Source of the DNA: CAWUEX02 sp038148375
GTDB taxonomy: Bacteria; Pseudomonadota; Alphaproteobacteria; Rhodospirillales; Rhodospirillaceae
DNA: 64,000 nt
Assembly (NCBI GenBank): GCA_038148375.1
Contig: JAYQVH010000004.1
Coordinates: 1-64,000, forward strand
Direction of reading: 5' to 3'
Shown: positions 33,850 through 43,244 of the stretch, piece by piece
Layout of the letters: every line of letters begins with the position of its first letter
How positions within the stretch are numbered: position 1 is the stretch's first letter
Made by a program: the position numbers and the translations under genes
Notes under the pieces: model-generated
Database searches by the model: none
Told to the model about the DNA's origin: nothing
Seen by the model: the letters and a program-made list of their open reading frames with translations, nothing else

Positions 33850-35723
33850 GCGCTGATCGCCTTGACGTTCTTGGCGAGGATGTTGCGCTCGACATAGTCG
33901 ACCAGCTTGCCGAGCGACTGATCGAGGTCCAGTTCACCGGTGTTGACCTCCAGGTCCGGAGATTCCGGCGGCTCCCACGGCGAAGAGATCCCGGTGAAAT
34001 CGTCGATCTCGCCGGCGCGCGCCTTGGCATACAAGCCTTTGACGTCGCGGGATTCGCATACTTCCAAATCGGCGTGAATGAACACTTCGTGGAATTGTTC
34101 GCCGACAATCTCACGCGCCGCCGCGCGCGCCGAATTGGTCGGCGCGATGAAGGCGGAAATCACGATTATCCCGGCGTCAGCGAAGAGCTTGGCTACCTCC
34201 GCGACGCGGCGTAGATTTTCGTCTCGTTCTTCTTCGCTGAATCCGAGGTCACGGTTCAAACCCTTGCGCACGTTGTCGCCGTCGAGGGTGTAGACGTGGA
34301 TGCCGCGCTTGAACAATTCGCGCTGCAATGCCATCGCCAGCGTCGATTTGCCGGCGCCGGACAAGCCCGCCATCCATAGCACCGCGCCCGGATAGCCGTT
34401 GGCGGTCTGGCGTTCCGCAGCGGTAACCGATTGCGGCACCGCGGTGAGATTTCGCGACGCGGTTTCGATGTCCTCGCCGCCTTCGATGATGCAGCCGCCG
34501 ACGACCTGATAACCGTCGAGCAACACGGCCCGGCCTAGTGCCGGCAGGTCGTGAAACACATCGAAGGTGATGTGGCCGCGGCAGCGCAGAGTGACCTCGG
34601 CAACGCCGTTCTGACCGACTTCGTGGCCTCGGTGGCGGCTCAGATCCGAGACATCGATCACCGTATCGATGGAATCAACGACGATGTCGTATTCGGCGGT
34701 GGCTAGCTTAAGGGTAAGGGCCTCGCCTTTGCGCAGTGGGTCGCGGCTCAGCCAGAACAGGCGCGCGGACAACGCATTGGCCATGCGCGGCCCGGCGGTT
34801 GGCAATGTCAGCACGTGCCCGCGCTCGATATAGAGTTCGTCGTCCAGGATGAGGGCGGCCGACTGCCCGGCGGAAATGGAGGTGCGTTTGTCCTTTTCCT
34901 GCCAGCTCTCGAATGAAACCACCTTCGCCGAGCGGCCCGTCGGCCAAACGGTGATGTTGCTTCGGGTATCCAGCGTGCCGCTTTCGACGCGCCCGACAAT
35001 GTAACGCCGGCCGTCGTAGCGATAGACGTCCTGTACCGGCATGCGGAAGGGGCGTTCAACCGGTGCCGCCGGACGTGGGAAGCCGTCCAGCGACTCCGTC
35101 ACAGTCGGGCCGGAATACCACGGCATTTTGTCCGATCGCGTCGCGATGTTGTCGCCGTTGGCGGCGGACACCGGTACCATCGCCTGCGCTTCAAGGCCGA
35201 TATCGGCGAGATACTTGATCATTTCCGACTCGACCACTTTGAAACGATCTTCGGAAAACTCGACCAAATCCATCTTGTTGACGGCGACGACAACCTTGGG
35301 AATGCCGATGAGGTGGAGCAGATAGGCATGGCGGCGCGTTTGCTCGGATACGCCTTGTTTGGCGTCAACAACAATGACGCCGGCGTGGGCGCTGGCTGCG
35401 CCGGTGACCATGTTGCGCAGAAATTCGCGATGGCCGGGTGCGTCGATAATGACGTAGCGGCGTGCCGGGGTCGAAAACCAGATTTGGGTGGAGTCCACCG
35501 TGATCGCCTGGTCGCGCTCGAGCTGCAGCGCGTCGAGCACGAACGACCATTCAAAGGGCTGGCCACGGCGTTCCGATACGCGCTTGAGTTCCTCAACCTT
35601 GCCGGTGGGCAGGGAGTCGGTGTCGTGCAGCATGCGGCCGATTAGTGTCGACTTGCCGTGATCGATATGGCCGACGATGACAATCGGAAACGCGCGCTCG
35701 CGGGATGTGTTCTGTGCGCCCAT
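33846..35723 (-). CDS. cysNC: Bifunctional sulfate adenylyltransferase large subunit/APS kinase (CysN/CysC)
   Basis: The 625-residue protein fuses an EF-Tu-like GTPase (CysN) with APS kinase (CysC). GTPase motifs are GHIDHGKSTL (about 18), DAPGHREFLRNM (about 95) and NKMDLV (about 150), followed by two beta-barrel domains. The kinase part has GLSGAGKSTLA (about 457), DGDNVRKGLNRDLGFS and the substrate loop DLEVCESRDVKGLYAKAR. Together with CysD it makes APS from ATP and sulfate, driven by GTP, and then PAPS. Such fusions (as in NodQ) are common in alphaproteobacteria. It starts two bases after the cysD stop, so the genes are co-translated. No cysH, cysI or cysJ lies nearby, so PAPS may also serve sulfotransferases. 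Confidence 0.96.
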   Translation of the reverse strand: MGAQNTSRERAFPIVIVGHIDHGKSTLIGRMLHDTDSLPTGKVEELKRVSERRGQPFEWSFVLDALQLERDQAITVDSTQIWFSTPARRYVIIDAPGHREFLRNMVTGAASAHAGVIVVDAKQGVSEQTRRHAYLLHLIGIPKVVVAVNKMDLVEFSEDRFKVVESEMIKYLADIGLEAQAMVPVSAANGDNIATRSDKMPWYSGPTVTESLDGFPRPAAPVERPFRMPVQDVYRYDGRRYIVGRVESGTLDTRSNITVWPTGRSAKVVSFESWQEKDKRTSISAGQSAALILDDELYIERGHVLTLPTAGPRMANALSARLFWLSRDPLRKGEALTLKLATAEYDIVVDSIDTVIDVSDLSRHRGHEVGQNGVAEVTLRCRGHITFDVFHDLPALGRAVLLDGYQVVGGCIIEGGEDIETASRNLTAVPQSVTAAERQTANGYPGAVLWMAGLSGAGKSTLAMALQRELFKRGIHVYTLDGDNVRKGLNRDLGFSEEERDENLRRVAEVAKLFADAGIIVISAFIAPTNSARAAAREIVGEQFHEVFIHADLEVCESRDVKGLYAKARAGEIDDFTGISSPWEPPESPDLEVNTGELDLDQSLGKLVDYVERNILAKNVKAISA

Positions 35724-35725
35724 GT

Positions 35726-36520
35726 CTACAGGTACCCCATGGTGCGCAGGCGCTCGAAGCTGTCTTCTGATTCGTGGTCCATCGTGCGCCCAGCGCGCTC
35801 CGGATCTTTGGTTGCTTCGAGTTCGGTGATGATTTCAGGAATTGTCGTCGCGTTGGACTCGATCGGCTCGGTGATACCAATCTCGCCGAGCGAGCGGAAG
35901 CGCTTGCCGTCCTTGGCGAAATACAAGGAACACATGGGAATGTTTTCGCGCTCGATGTAGCGCCAGATATCCACCTCGGTCCAATGCAGCAACGGATGTA
36001 CGCGTACATGCGTGCCGGGCGGGAAGTCGGTGTTGTATTGATCCCAAAACTCCGGCGGCTGTTCGCGAAAGTCCCAGGAGTTATCTGTACCGCGTGGACT
36101 GAACACGCGCTCCTTGGCGCGGGTCGCCTGTTCGTCGCGCCGGATGCCGGTGATCAGGGCCTTGAAGCCGTAGCGTTCGATGGCTTGTTGCAGGCCGAGG
36201 GACTTGCGCGCGGCAAAGCGCGAGGCCGGCGGCAGGCTGGCGTCGACTTGCTCGATCGGCGGGCAGTCATCGGCGATCAAATTGAGATCCCAGTCCTTGG
36301 TGTACTGATCCCGGAAGGCATACGCCTCGGGAAATTCCTTGCCGGTGTCCAGGTGGATGGCCGGGAACGGCATGCGCCCCAGGAAGGCCTTTTTGGCCAG
36401 CCAGATCATCACGCAGGAGTCCTTGCCCAGGGACCACAGCAGTCCGAGGGGTTCAAACTTGTTGAAGGCTTCGCGCAGAATAAACACGCTTTGCGCTTCA
36501 AGAGCGTCGAGATCGTCCAT
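35726..36520 (-). CDS. cysD: Sulfate adenylyltransferase small subunit (CysD)
   Basis: The product (264 residues) is the ATP pyrophosphatase-type catalytic subunit that forms APS with CysN. The PP-loop is SLGKDSCVMIWLAKKA; other family stretches are PAIHLDTGKEFPEAYAFRD, ITGIRRDEQATRAKERVFS, and a C-terminal PLLHWTEVDIWRYI with SLYFA. I chose ATG 36520 because it gives the usual MDDLDALEAQSVFILRE start; an in-frame GTG at 36565 would add 15 residues. The gene is first of a two-gene operon with cysNC and is divergent from a small gene at 36773. Confidence 0.95.
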   Translation of the reverse strand: MDDLDALEAQSVFILREAFNKFEPLGLLWSLGKDSCVMIWLAKKAFLGRMPFPAIHLDTGKEFPEAYAFRDQYTKDWDLNLIADDCPPIEQVDASLPPASRFAARKSLGLQQAIERYGFKALITGIRRDEQATRAKERVFSPRGTDNSWDFREQPPEFWDQYNTDFPPGTHVRVHPLLHWTEVDIWRYIERENIPMCSLYFAKDGKRFRSLGEIGITEPIESNATTIPEIITELEATKDPERAGRTMDHESEDSFERLRTMGYL

Positions 36521-36772
36521 GCCAAAATCCGGGATTGGTATACCGAGTCGGCGGTTCAGTGCCACGCGGCATCATAAAAGTCCATCAACACCGGCGCAAA
36601 TCGGGTGTGCGGTGCAATATAGGTGTTTTCCTTCCAGATTTCGGGCTGCGCACAAAGCGATTTCCTTTCGCCACGCGGTTTTGCAGGAGACCTTTTTCGC
36701 CTTGGCGGTTGTCGCCGCAGTCAGGCCCAATGGTCTCCTGCTTGCAACGGTCAAACATATACGGAGGATGCC

Positions 36773-37033
36773 ATGACCCGCTTTCTGGTTTCGGATGAAA
36801 ACCCGGAAGGGTTCCGTCTTGAAGGCATCCTTATCGCCATCCGCAAGGACATTCTTACCCGCAGTTTGAAGATCGCCGACGATACGCGGCCTGAAGCGCT
36901 GCATGTGAGTAACAACAATATGAAGGTTCTGAGCCTGTTGTCGGATGCGATCGCGTTGGCCGAAGACTCAACCCGCACCCTCGACAAGGCGTTTGGGCCG
37001 CACGGCGATTCACCCCGCATCGGAAAAGAGTAG
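36773..37033 (+). CDS. Small conserved-looking protein of unknown function (86 residues)
   Basis: I do not recognise this protein. The ATG at 36773 is preceded by GGAGG with five bases between, a strong site that supports expression. The product is soluble, mildly acidic, and mostly helical in appearance (FRLEGILIAIRKDILTRSLKIADD; VLSLLSDAIALAEDSTRTLDKAF), with no Cys. The open frame extends upstream to 36623, but no other start has a ribosome site. It is divergent from cysD and ends 2 bases before the end of the convergent autotransporter. A binding or regulatory role is possible but unsupported. Confidence 0.7.
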   Translation: MTRFLVSDENPEGFRLEGILIAIRKDILTRSLKIADDTRPEALHVSNNNMKVLSLLSDAIALAEDSTRTLDKAFGPHGDSPRIGKE

Positions 37034-37035
37034 CC

Positions 37036-39774
37036 TTACCACCGCCAGCGCGCGTCGAGGCCAATACGGTGTCCGCCGGTCTTGTCGGTGAGGACGCCGC
37101 TGGCGGTTACGGCGAGTTCGAGGCCTGGCGCGATCGCGAAGGGCAGGCGGGCGCTTGCCGACACCCACGTCCGCTCCTCCAACGCCAAACCTAACGAAAA
37201 ATCCGCATCCGGCAGCACGGCCAGCGCGGCGTCGGTCTCGATCCGTGGGTCAGCGAATTCGTGGGACAACTCAATCTCAAACTCAGGACTGGATGAGCCG
37301 AAGCCGCCACTCGCGCGGGCAGACACAACACCGCGCGCCGACGTGTTCGACGACGCGCGATAGAGCAGCGTAGCCGATCCTCCGCCGAGTTCCGTGAAAG
37401 CACCGCGTTTCGTTCGCGTGACTGTCGCCCCGGCAGACCATTCGATGTTTGTTGACGCAGCGGCGACGGATCGCGTCGCCCGTGCAGCCGCTGCGATGAC
37501 CGATCCGCCGGGGCGTCCGTCCAAGAGCATCGCGCTATCGAATGCATCGGTGCGGATCAAGGTGCCGTCCAACGTTCCGATGGCAATTCCGGCTGCCGCG
37601 CGCCACGTGTCCCGGACCGTAGAGACGCCGACACCGAATTGCGTTGCCTGACCGGTGACGCGAGTTGGGCTGGCGTCCGCAACGGCGCGGTAATCCGTCT
37701 GCGCCAGCGACACACCGAATTGAATGCTGTCGTCGACAACCAGAGTTGCGCCCGCCGCGTACGCCGTCGCGCGGCGGTCGAAGGCGTTTCCGGCTGAGTT
37801 CGCGAAGCCACCCCATTCGCGCGACACCTGGCCCCACGTCCCGGGTTCGCGCAGCGCGGCGATCATGGTGTTCATGGCGTCGCGGCTGGCAAGGATGTCG
37901 AGGCCGCTGAGCGCCGCTGCCGTGTCATCGCCGAGGGCGGTCAAAATCACTGCCGCGGCGGCGGCATCGGTACCGTCGAGGGCCAGATAGAGCGGATATG
38001 AAGTTTCAGGCGCTCCCGCGAGCCCCCTGTCCAGTGCGGCCGCGACCGCGGTGGCGTTTGCCGTCCGGGCGGCGGACACATAGGGCAGGCGGGAGAACAC
38101 GACGTCGACGGCCGTGTTCGAATATGCGGCATCCGCGCTCAGAAACGCCCCCGACGCCGCTGCTACAGACGTAAACGCACCATTGACCGAACCGGCGGAC
38201 AGCACACGAATGCGGGCCCCATCGGCAATCGGCGCGCTGCCGGTTAGACTCACCTCTAACGCGCCGTCGAGGTTGGCCGCGCCTGAGACCGACAGCGCCG
38301 GCCCGGCCGCGTAAACGACGGCGTCGGTGAGCCGCAGCGTGCCACCCAAGAAGACGTCAAATTGATCCGTCGCAACGGAGTCGCCGGCGGAAAGGGCAAG
38401 CGTGCCCTGTAGAATGCGTACCCGATTGGTGAACATGTAATCACCGGCCAGAGCCCAGGTGCCGTCACCGAGCTTGATCAGTTCCTCGAAGCCTCTGGCG
38501 TGAACATTCAACACGCCGCTGCCGAACAGGGTGAGATCGTCCGTCCCCGCGCCGCCGTCTAGCGGTCCGGTCAAAGATGTGCCGGTTTGCAGGGTCAGCA
38601 AATCGTTTCCGCCGGCGAGCAAGACCGCGCCGTCGAGTGTGCCGCTGTTCGTGAGTTCGTCGCGATCATCGGTGGCTGCAACGGCAATGCCCCCGGTGCC
38701 GGTGATGACGCCCGTATTGGTGATCTGCACGAGCTCGGCCGCGCCGGTGATCTCCAGCCCAGGAGCATCCGTGCCCGTAGCGGTAATGGTGCCGCTGTTG
38801 GTGACCGTCACCGGGCCGCCGGCTGTCGTGATTGCCACGCCTCCTCCCGGCGCGGAGATCGCGCCTGAATTGGTGACGCCGGCCGGTCCTGCACCGGTCA
38901 TCAATACGCGAATTCCGGCGGCGGTGGTGGCCGTCATCGCGATCGACCCGCTGTTCTCGATCGCCGCCGCCGAAACGTCGAGAAGCATGCCGTCTTCGGG
39001 CGCGTTGAGGTTGCTTGCGCCGGTATAGGTGCTTCGGATCGTCCCGCCGTTGACGATCGCCGCTGCGCCAGAACGCACGCGCACGCCGGCGGACTGAAAC
39101 CCGTTGACCTCGATGAGTCCGGTGTTGGTCACCGTGCCGCCGTTCAGCAAATCCACCGCATGGGCTCCGTTGCCGTTGGTCTGGATTAGGCCCGCGTTCG
39201 TAACCGCAACATTGGTGCGGCCGTTAATGCCTGAGGCGACAATGCCGTCGGTTTGGATGATCGCGCCGGCGCGGTTGATGACAGTGACGTTATCGTCCGC
39301 AAACACGCCGTACCCCAAAAACTCCCGGGTGATGATTTCATCTTCGTTGATCACCATCGAGAAAACGCCCGCATCGATGCCGAAGCCGAGAATATCCAGC
39401 GTTTCGATGTGATCGAGATTGGTGATCGTCGAGTTTGCGCCAGTTTGAATGCCGATGCCGCAGACGCCACGCACAAACATGAACCCTTCGTTGGTCACGG
39501 TTGCGCGGTCGCCGGTCTGCACTGACGGAAAGGCAATCGGGCATTCGCCGCGGCGCTCGAACGTGTCGAAGTTGCGCATCAGCGTGCCGGGCAGGATATC
39601 GACAATGAGATCGTTATCCGTGCTGAGGAAGCCGTCGTCGTCGCGGCCGCTGCACACCACGGAAATTCCGTTTTGGACGCAGTCCGCGTGGGCTTCGCGC
39701 GGTGTCGTCAGCACGCTCGCAAACACCATAAGACCCGCCGCCAAGGCGCACACTATCGACACGGTTCGAACCAT
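37036..39774 (-). CDS. Type V autotransporter with beta-helical passenger
   Basis: The 912-residue protein has a signal (SIVCALAAGLMVFASVL) and a passenger (about 30-560) full of short N-T-G/N-S-G strand repeats such as VTNTGLIEVNG, VTNSGAISAPGG and ITNTGVITGTGG, typical of a right-handed beta-helix. A 12-strand translocator (about 640-912) begins near ETSYPLYLALDG and closes with aromatic-ended strands (HRIGLDARWRW). Three to four Cys occur in the first 110 residues. Such proteins act as adhesins or surface enzymes; no protease catalytic triad is visible, so adhesion is the likelier role. It lies just after the esterase/SDR operon, 44 bases downstream of it, on the same strand. Confidence 0.9.
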   Translation of the reverse strand: MVRTVSIVCALAAGLMVFASVLTTPREAHADCVQNGISVVCSGRDDDGFLSTDNDLIVDILPGTLMRNFDTFERRGECPIAFPSVQTGDRATVTNEGFMFVRGVCGIGIQTGANSTITNLDHIETLDILGFGIDAGVFSMVINEDEIITREFLGYGVFADDNVTVINRAGAIIQTDGIVASGINGRTNVAVTNAGLIQTNGNGAHAVDLLNGGTVTNTGLIEVNGFQSAGVRVRSGAAAIVNGGTIRSTYTGASNLNAPEDGMLLDVSAAAIENSGSIAMTATTAAGIRVLMTGAGPAGVTNSGAISAPGGGVAITTAGGPVTVTNSGTITATGTDAPGLEITGAAELVQITNTGVITGTGGIAVAATDDRDELTNSGTLDGAVLLAGGNDLLTLQTGTSLTGPLDGGAGTDDLTLFGSGVLNVHARGFEELIKLGDGTWALAGDYMFTNRVRILQGTLALSAGDSVATDQFDVFLGGTLRLTDAVVYAAGPALSVSGAANLDGALEVSLTGSAPIADGARIRVLSAGSVNGAFTSVAAASGAFLSADAAYSNTAVDVVFSRLPYVSAARTANATAVAAALDRGLAGAPETSYPLYLALDGTDAAAAAVILTALGDDTAAALSGLDILASRDAMNTMIAALREPGTWGQVSREWGGFANSAGNAFDRRATAYAAGATLVVDDSIQFGVSLAQTDYRAVADASPTRVTGQATQFGVGVSTVRDTWRAAAGIAIGTLDGTLIRTDAFDSAMLLDGRPGGSVIAAAARATRSVAAASTNIEWSAGATVTRTKRGAFTELGGGSATLLYRASSNTSARGVVSARASGGFGSSSPEFEIELSHEFADPRIETDAALAVLPDADFSLGLALEERTWVSASARLPFAIAPGLELAVTASGVLTDKTGGHRIGLDARWRW

Positions 39775-39818
39775 GGCGTGACCGTAGGTTACGGCGCGGG
39801 TGTCGGCAACGTGTTGCG

Positions 39819-40565
39819 TTAGGATGCGGCGGATGCGGCCAGAAAGTCAGCCAGCGCGGCATTGTAGGCGGCGGCATGGCTCAATTGCGGGACGTGCCCG
39901 GCGCCCGCAATCTCAACCGTCTTTGCACCCGGGAGGGCGGCGGCGAGCAGGGCCGAGCCGTCGCGAATGTTACCGCTGTCGTCCGTACCGAACACCAGGA
40001 GCGCCGGTTTCGCGAAGCTGCCAATCTGTTCATCGTAGGGCGTCAGACCCATGATCGCTTCGCCGCAGCCCCAGCCGGTCGCCGCCGTGATGGGCGAGGA
40101 ATGTCGCAGCAGCGGATCGGCCTTGCGATCCTCCTCCGGCATGTCGGCCAGCGCGATCGCACCCTTGATCAGTGGCTCGAACCGTTCCCGTTCCGGGCCA
40201 CGGCAGGTCGTGCTGCTGAGAATAACCGCGCCCATCCTGTCAGCATGGTGAACGGCGAGATGCTGCGCAATCATGCCGCCGAGGGAATGGCCGGCCACCG
40301 TCGCCGATTCAAATCCTGCATCGTCGAGGACCGCGAGCGCATCGCCGGCAAGGCTGCTGATGGAATACGACTCCTGCGGACCGCTCGCGCTGTCGCCATG
40401 ACCGCGCAGGTCCATGGCAATGCAGGTGTGAGTGTCCGCGAAGGCGTCCATTTGCCCTGACCACAGAGCGCGTGTCGCCGTAAACCCATGCAGGAACAAA
40501 AGACACGGTCCGGTGCCGCGTCGTTCATACACAAGGGAGACCCCATCGCGTCTAACCGTCGCCAT
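39819..40565 (-). CDS. Alpha/beta hydrolase (3-oxoadipate enol-lactonase-like)
   Basis: The 248-residue cytoplasmic enzyme has the classical layout: LLFLHGFTATRALW (oxyanion hole), DLRGHGDSASG, the elbow GHSLGG with Ser at about 95, an acid near VFGTDDSG, and His in GAGHVPQLSH. The size and pattern resemble 3-oxoadipate enol-lactonase and related carboxylic-ester hydrolases, but that specific function is not shown. It starts 6 bases after the stop of the second SDR gene, so hydrolase and two SDRs form one unit (39819-42126), likely for degradation of a cyclic alcohol/ketone or lactone. Confidence 0.9.
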   Translation of the reverse strand: MATVRRDGVSLVYERRGTGPCLLFLHGFTATRALWSGQMDAFADTHTCIAMDLRGHGDSASGPQESYSISSLAGDALAVLDDAGFESATVAGHSLGGMIAQHLAVHHADRMGAVILSSTTCRGPERERFEPLIKGAIALADMPEEDRKADPLLRHSSPITAATGWGCGEAIMGLTPYDEQIGSFAKPALLVFGTDDSGNIRDGSALLAAALPGAKTVEIAGAGHVPQLSHAAAYNAALADFLAASAAS

Positions 40566-40571
40566 CGCGGC

Positions 40572-41369
40572 TCAGTCGAACTGCTGGCCGCCGTCGACCA
40601 GCATGGTCTGGCCGGTGACGAAATCGGCGTGGCGGGAGATGTAATAGGTGAGGGGGCCGATCAGATCTTCCTCGAACTGCCAGCGTTTTATCGCGCGCCG
40701 CGCGGCGTGATTGTCCAGCGCCGACGTCGGATATAGCGCGATGATCGGCCGTGTCGCTACCATGCCCGGACCGAGAGCGTTAACGGTGATGCCGTGTTTG
40801 CCGAGCGCGCGGGCCAGCGACCGGGTGAGGCCGATCACACCGGTCTTTGTGGCAACGTAGTGGGGCAGGTCACCCGGTCCGATCTTGGAGACTGTCGAGG
40901 TCAAGTTGACGATGCGGCCCCAGCCTTTGTTTTTCATGTGCGGTGCGCAGGCCTGCGACATAAAGAACGCGCCTTTGAGGTTGGCGTTCAAAACTTTGTC
41001 GAATTCCTCTTCGCTGATGTCCTCGAAGGCCATCGTGGTCGCGTAGCCGGAATTGTTGATCAGGATGTCGATGCCGCCGACGTCTTTTTCCGCTTGCGCG
41101 ACAACGCGGGTGACATCGGCTTTGCTGCCGACATCCGCTTGCGCGCTGATGGCGGCGTATCCCGCCTCTTGGAGTTTCGCGGCTTCCTCTTCGGCGCGGT
41201 CGCCGAAAATATCGACCAGCACGATGGCCGCGCCGGCCGCCGCCAGGGCGCGCGCATAGGCTGGACCGATCACCCCGCCGCCGCCGGTGATCAAAGCGAC
41301 TTTGCCGTCGAGTTCGCCCGGCAAGAGCGCAGAGGACGCCTTGGGCCGTTGTATGGAGTCTTCAGTCAA
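40572..41369 (-). CDS. Short-chain dehydrogenase/reductase (SDR) 2
   Basis: The 265-residue enzyme is a classical SDR: cofactor motif TGGGGVIGPAYARAL (a G-rich turn that differs from TGxxxGxG), NNSGYA, and the catalytic YxxxK in PHYVATKTGVIGLTRSLA, with a late FVTGQTMLVDGG. I place the start at TTG 41369: GGAGGG lies seven bases upstream, and TTGACTGA overlaps the stop of the previous SDR, implying coupling. The frame is open to 41423 but that would overlap more. SDRs oxidise or reduce alcohols, ketones or sugars with NAD(P). The partner SDR and hydrolase point to a shared catabolic route; substrate unknown. Confidence 0.9.
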   Translation of the reverse strand: MTEDSIQRPKASSALLPGELDGKVALITGGGGVIGPAYARALAAAGAAIVLVDIFGDRAEEEAAKLQEAGYAAISAQADVGSKADVTRVVAQAEKDVGGIDILINNSGYATTMAFEDISEEEFDKVLNANLKGAFFMSQACAPHMKNKGWGRIVNLTSTVSKIGPGDLPHYVATKTGVIGLTRSLARALGKHGITVNALGPGMVATRPIIALYPTSALDNHAARRAIKRWQFEEDLIGPLTYYISRHADFVTGQTMLVDGGQQFD

Positions 41370-42126
41370 AGACGTGCCCTCCGTCGACGACGAATACCTG
41401 ACCGGTGACGAAGGCGCTGGCATCGCTGGACAGGAACAGCACTGTGCCGGCCAGATCTTCAGGCACTTCGATGCGCCCGAGCGCCCGCAGGCTGGCGTAA
41501 TGATCGTGCACTTCAGGCGGATAAAGGTCTGCCGCGTGTTCGGTCTTTGTCAGTCCTGGCACCAGCGTGTTCACGGTCACACCGTCGTTGCCGAGACTTA
41601 CGGCCAGGGTGCGTGTCAGTCCGATCACCCCCGCTTTGGATGAGATATAGGCCGCGCCGTTGGGAATGGGCGCCCAGACCGTTGCCGACGACACGTTGAT
41701 GATCCGGCCCCAGCCGCGATCGGCCATGCCGGGCGCCGTCGCCTGGCACATCAGGAACGAGCCCTTGAGGTTGCAGTCGATGACCGCGTCCCAGGCCTCT
41801 TCAGGCCACTCATGCCATGGCATCCCGGCGGTGGCTGGCGTGGTGCCGAATCCCGCATTGTTGATGACGATATCGACAGGGCCCAGATCCTGTGTGGTCT
41901 GCGCCACGGCAGCGATGACCTGCTCTTTGTTGCTGACATCGGCCGTAAGACCGAGCGCCACGCCGCCGCTGCTATTGATCCTCGCTGCGGTGTCATTCGC
42001 GACATCCGTATCGATATCGAGCACACCGACTTTGACACCGTGCTCCGCAAGCGCACGGGCGAAGGTCGCGCCCAGGCCGCGGCCGGCGCCGGTGATCAGT
42101 GCTGTGCGTCCCTCAAGACCGTCCAT
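41362..42126 (-). CDS. Short-chain dehydrogenase/reductase (SDR) 1
   Basis: The 254-residue SDR has the classical TGAGRGLGATFARAL turn near residue 12, a DID cofactor-specificity segment (VGVLDIDTDVAND) favouring NAD(H), NNAGFG, the Ser in INVSSATV, and the catalytic YISSKAGVIGLTRTLA. The closing VTGQVFVVDGG is typical. It is the first gene of the operon with SDR2 and the hydrolase, and is divergent from the DUF1838 gene at 42291, leaving a 164-base region that may hold both promoters. The substrate is not identifiable. Confidence 0.93.
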   Translation of the reverse strand: MDGLEGRTALITGAGRGLGATFARALAEHGVKVGVLDIDTDVANDTAARINSSGGVALGLTADVSNKEQVIAAVAQTTQDLGPVDIVINNAGFGTTPATAGMPWHEWPEEAWDAVIDCNLKGSFLMCQATAPGMADRGWGRIINVSSATVWAPIPNGAAYISSKAGVIGLTRTLAVSLGNDGVTVNTLVPGLTKTEHAADLYPPEVHDHYASLRALGRIEVPEDLAGTVLFLSSDASAFVTGQVFVVDGGHVFD

Positions 42127-42290
42127 TGAAAAGCCCCGTCAACATGAGGCCAGATTAAAAGGCCAGCCCCGGTCTGCGCAGGTCTGCTCTGGAGCCGCTC
42201 GATAGGTGAGCAGACTGAACCGCCCCTTGCCGTGGGCAAAAGGCACGCGCTACGACTCTTGCCTGTAGAATTGAAACGAGGACTGCCGCA

Positions 42291-43202
42291 ATGACCGATC
42301 ACGCTGTTTCCCGCCGCTCCTTCGCCACCACTGCCGCCCGTCTTGGAACCATGGGGCTCGGCGCGGCCGCAGCCGGACTCGGGCCGTCCAGCCAAGGCCA
42401 TGCTGCCGTGACCAGCCTGCCGACGGATCCGGTCGAGCAATTGCACGCCATGGTCAAGATGATGGGCACGCGGGCCGAAGACCGTGTGGTGTGGAAAACC
42501 AAGGGGAAGATCTTCGCCATCATGCCGGACGACGTCGTGCTGATGTACGGAATGCGCGGCAGCGAAAGCACGTGGTGGCGTCAAATCGATGACACCACTT
42601 ATGTGCGCTACAACTCGACGATGTCGTTCTTTACCGATCCAAAGACCGATGAAATCATCGACACTTATACAAGTCCGTTTAACGGCGAGACGGTGACGCT
42701 GCCGGTCAGCTATATCCGTCACAAGGAAGGCGAGTACTTCACGCCGATGGGTACGTATTACGGCTCGATGAAGAAGGCCTTTCCGGAGCATTACAAAGAG
42801 GAGCCGCTCCATATGGACTGGACGCTGGACGGCGACGTCATCCGCCGCCAGGAGGGCGACAACTTCCCGCCGATTATCCCTCAGCCGTCGATGGAATACG
42901 CGTCGATGTTTTCCTGGGCGTCGGAAGTGTTCGATCCGGATCTCGACCGCGCCAGCGGCGTATCCAGCGGCTGGAACATCATGGCGGGGTCGCGCACGCC
43001 CTATAAGGAGCTCGGCATTCCGCCCGGTAGCGTCAACTGGCACTTCGATGCGGTGAAGCTCGACGACGTCGAGCAGCTCGATGCCGACTACCTTGAACGC
43101 GCCCGCGCGCATTCGGACCGCTTTGACGTCTCGCCCGAGCTGGATGAAGGTCCGTCCTTCTTTGAGCGGATTCTCGCTCTACGGGGAGTTACAGCCAACT
43201 AG
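42291..43202 (+). CDS. Tat-exported DUF1838 family protein (copy 2)
   Basis: The 303-residue product carries a twin-arginine signal (AVSRRSFATTAARLG, ending QGHAA). The mature part follows the DUF1838 pattern: an N-terminal helix pair, VWKTKGKIFAIMPDD, the middle TNTYTSPFNGETVTLP-like strand (EIIDTYTSPFNGETVTLP), an FTPMGTYYGSMKK segment, and SRTPYKELGIP near the end. It is less similar to the other two copies, which share WRPWMEMGD, than they are to each other. The function is unknown. It is followed 42 bases later by a TPR protein gene on the same strand, and a TBDR lies further downstream. Confidence 0.82.
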   Translation: MTDHAVSRRSFATTAARLGTMGLGAAAAGLGPSSQGHAAVTSLPTDPVEQLHAMVKMMGTRAEDRVVWKTKGKIFAIMPDDVVLMYGMRGSESTWWRQIDDTTYVRYNSTMSFFTDPKTDEIIDTYTSPFNGETVTLPVSYIRHKEGEYFTPMGTYYGSMKKAFPEHYKEEPLHMDWTLDGDVIRRQEGDNFPPIIPQPSMEYASMFSWASEVFDPDLDRASGVSSGWNIMAGSRTPYKELGIPPGSVNWHFDAVKLDDVEQLDADYLERARAHSDRFDVSPELDEGPSFFERILALRGVTAN

Positions 43203-43244
43203 CGAGGCTCTTGGGTCGGACGCCAGGGTCTCCTATAAAAGGCC

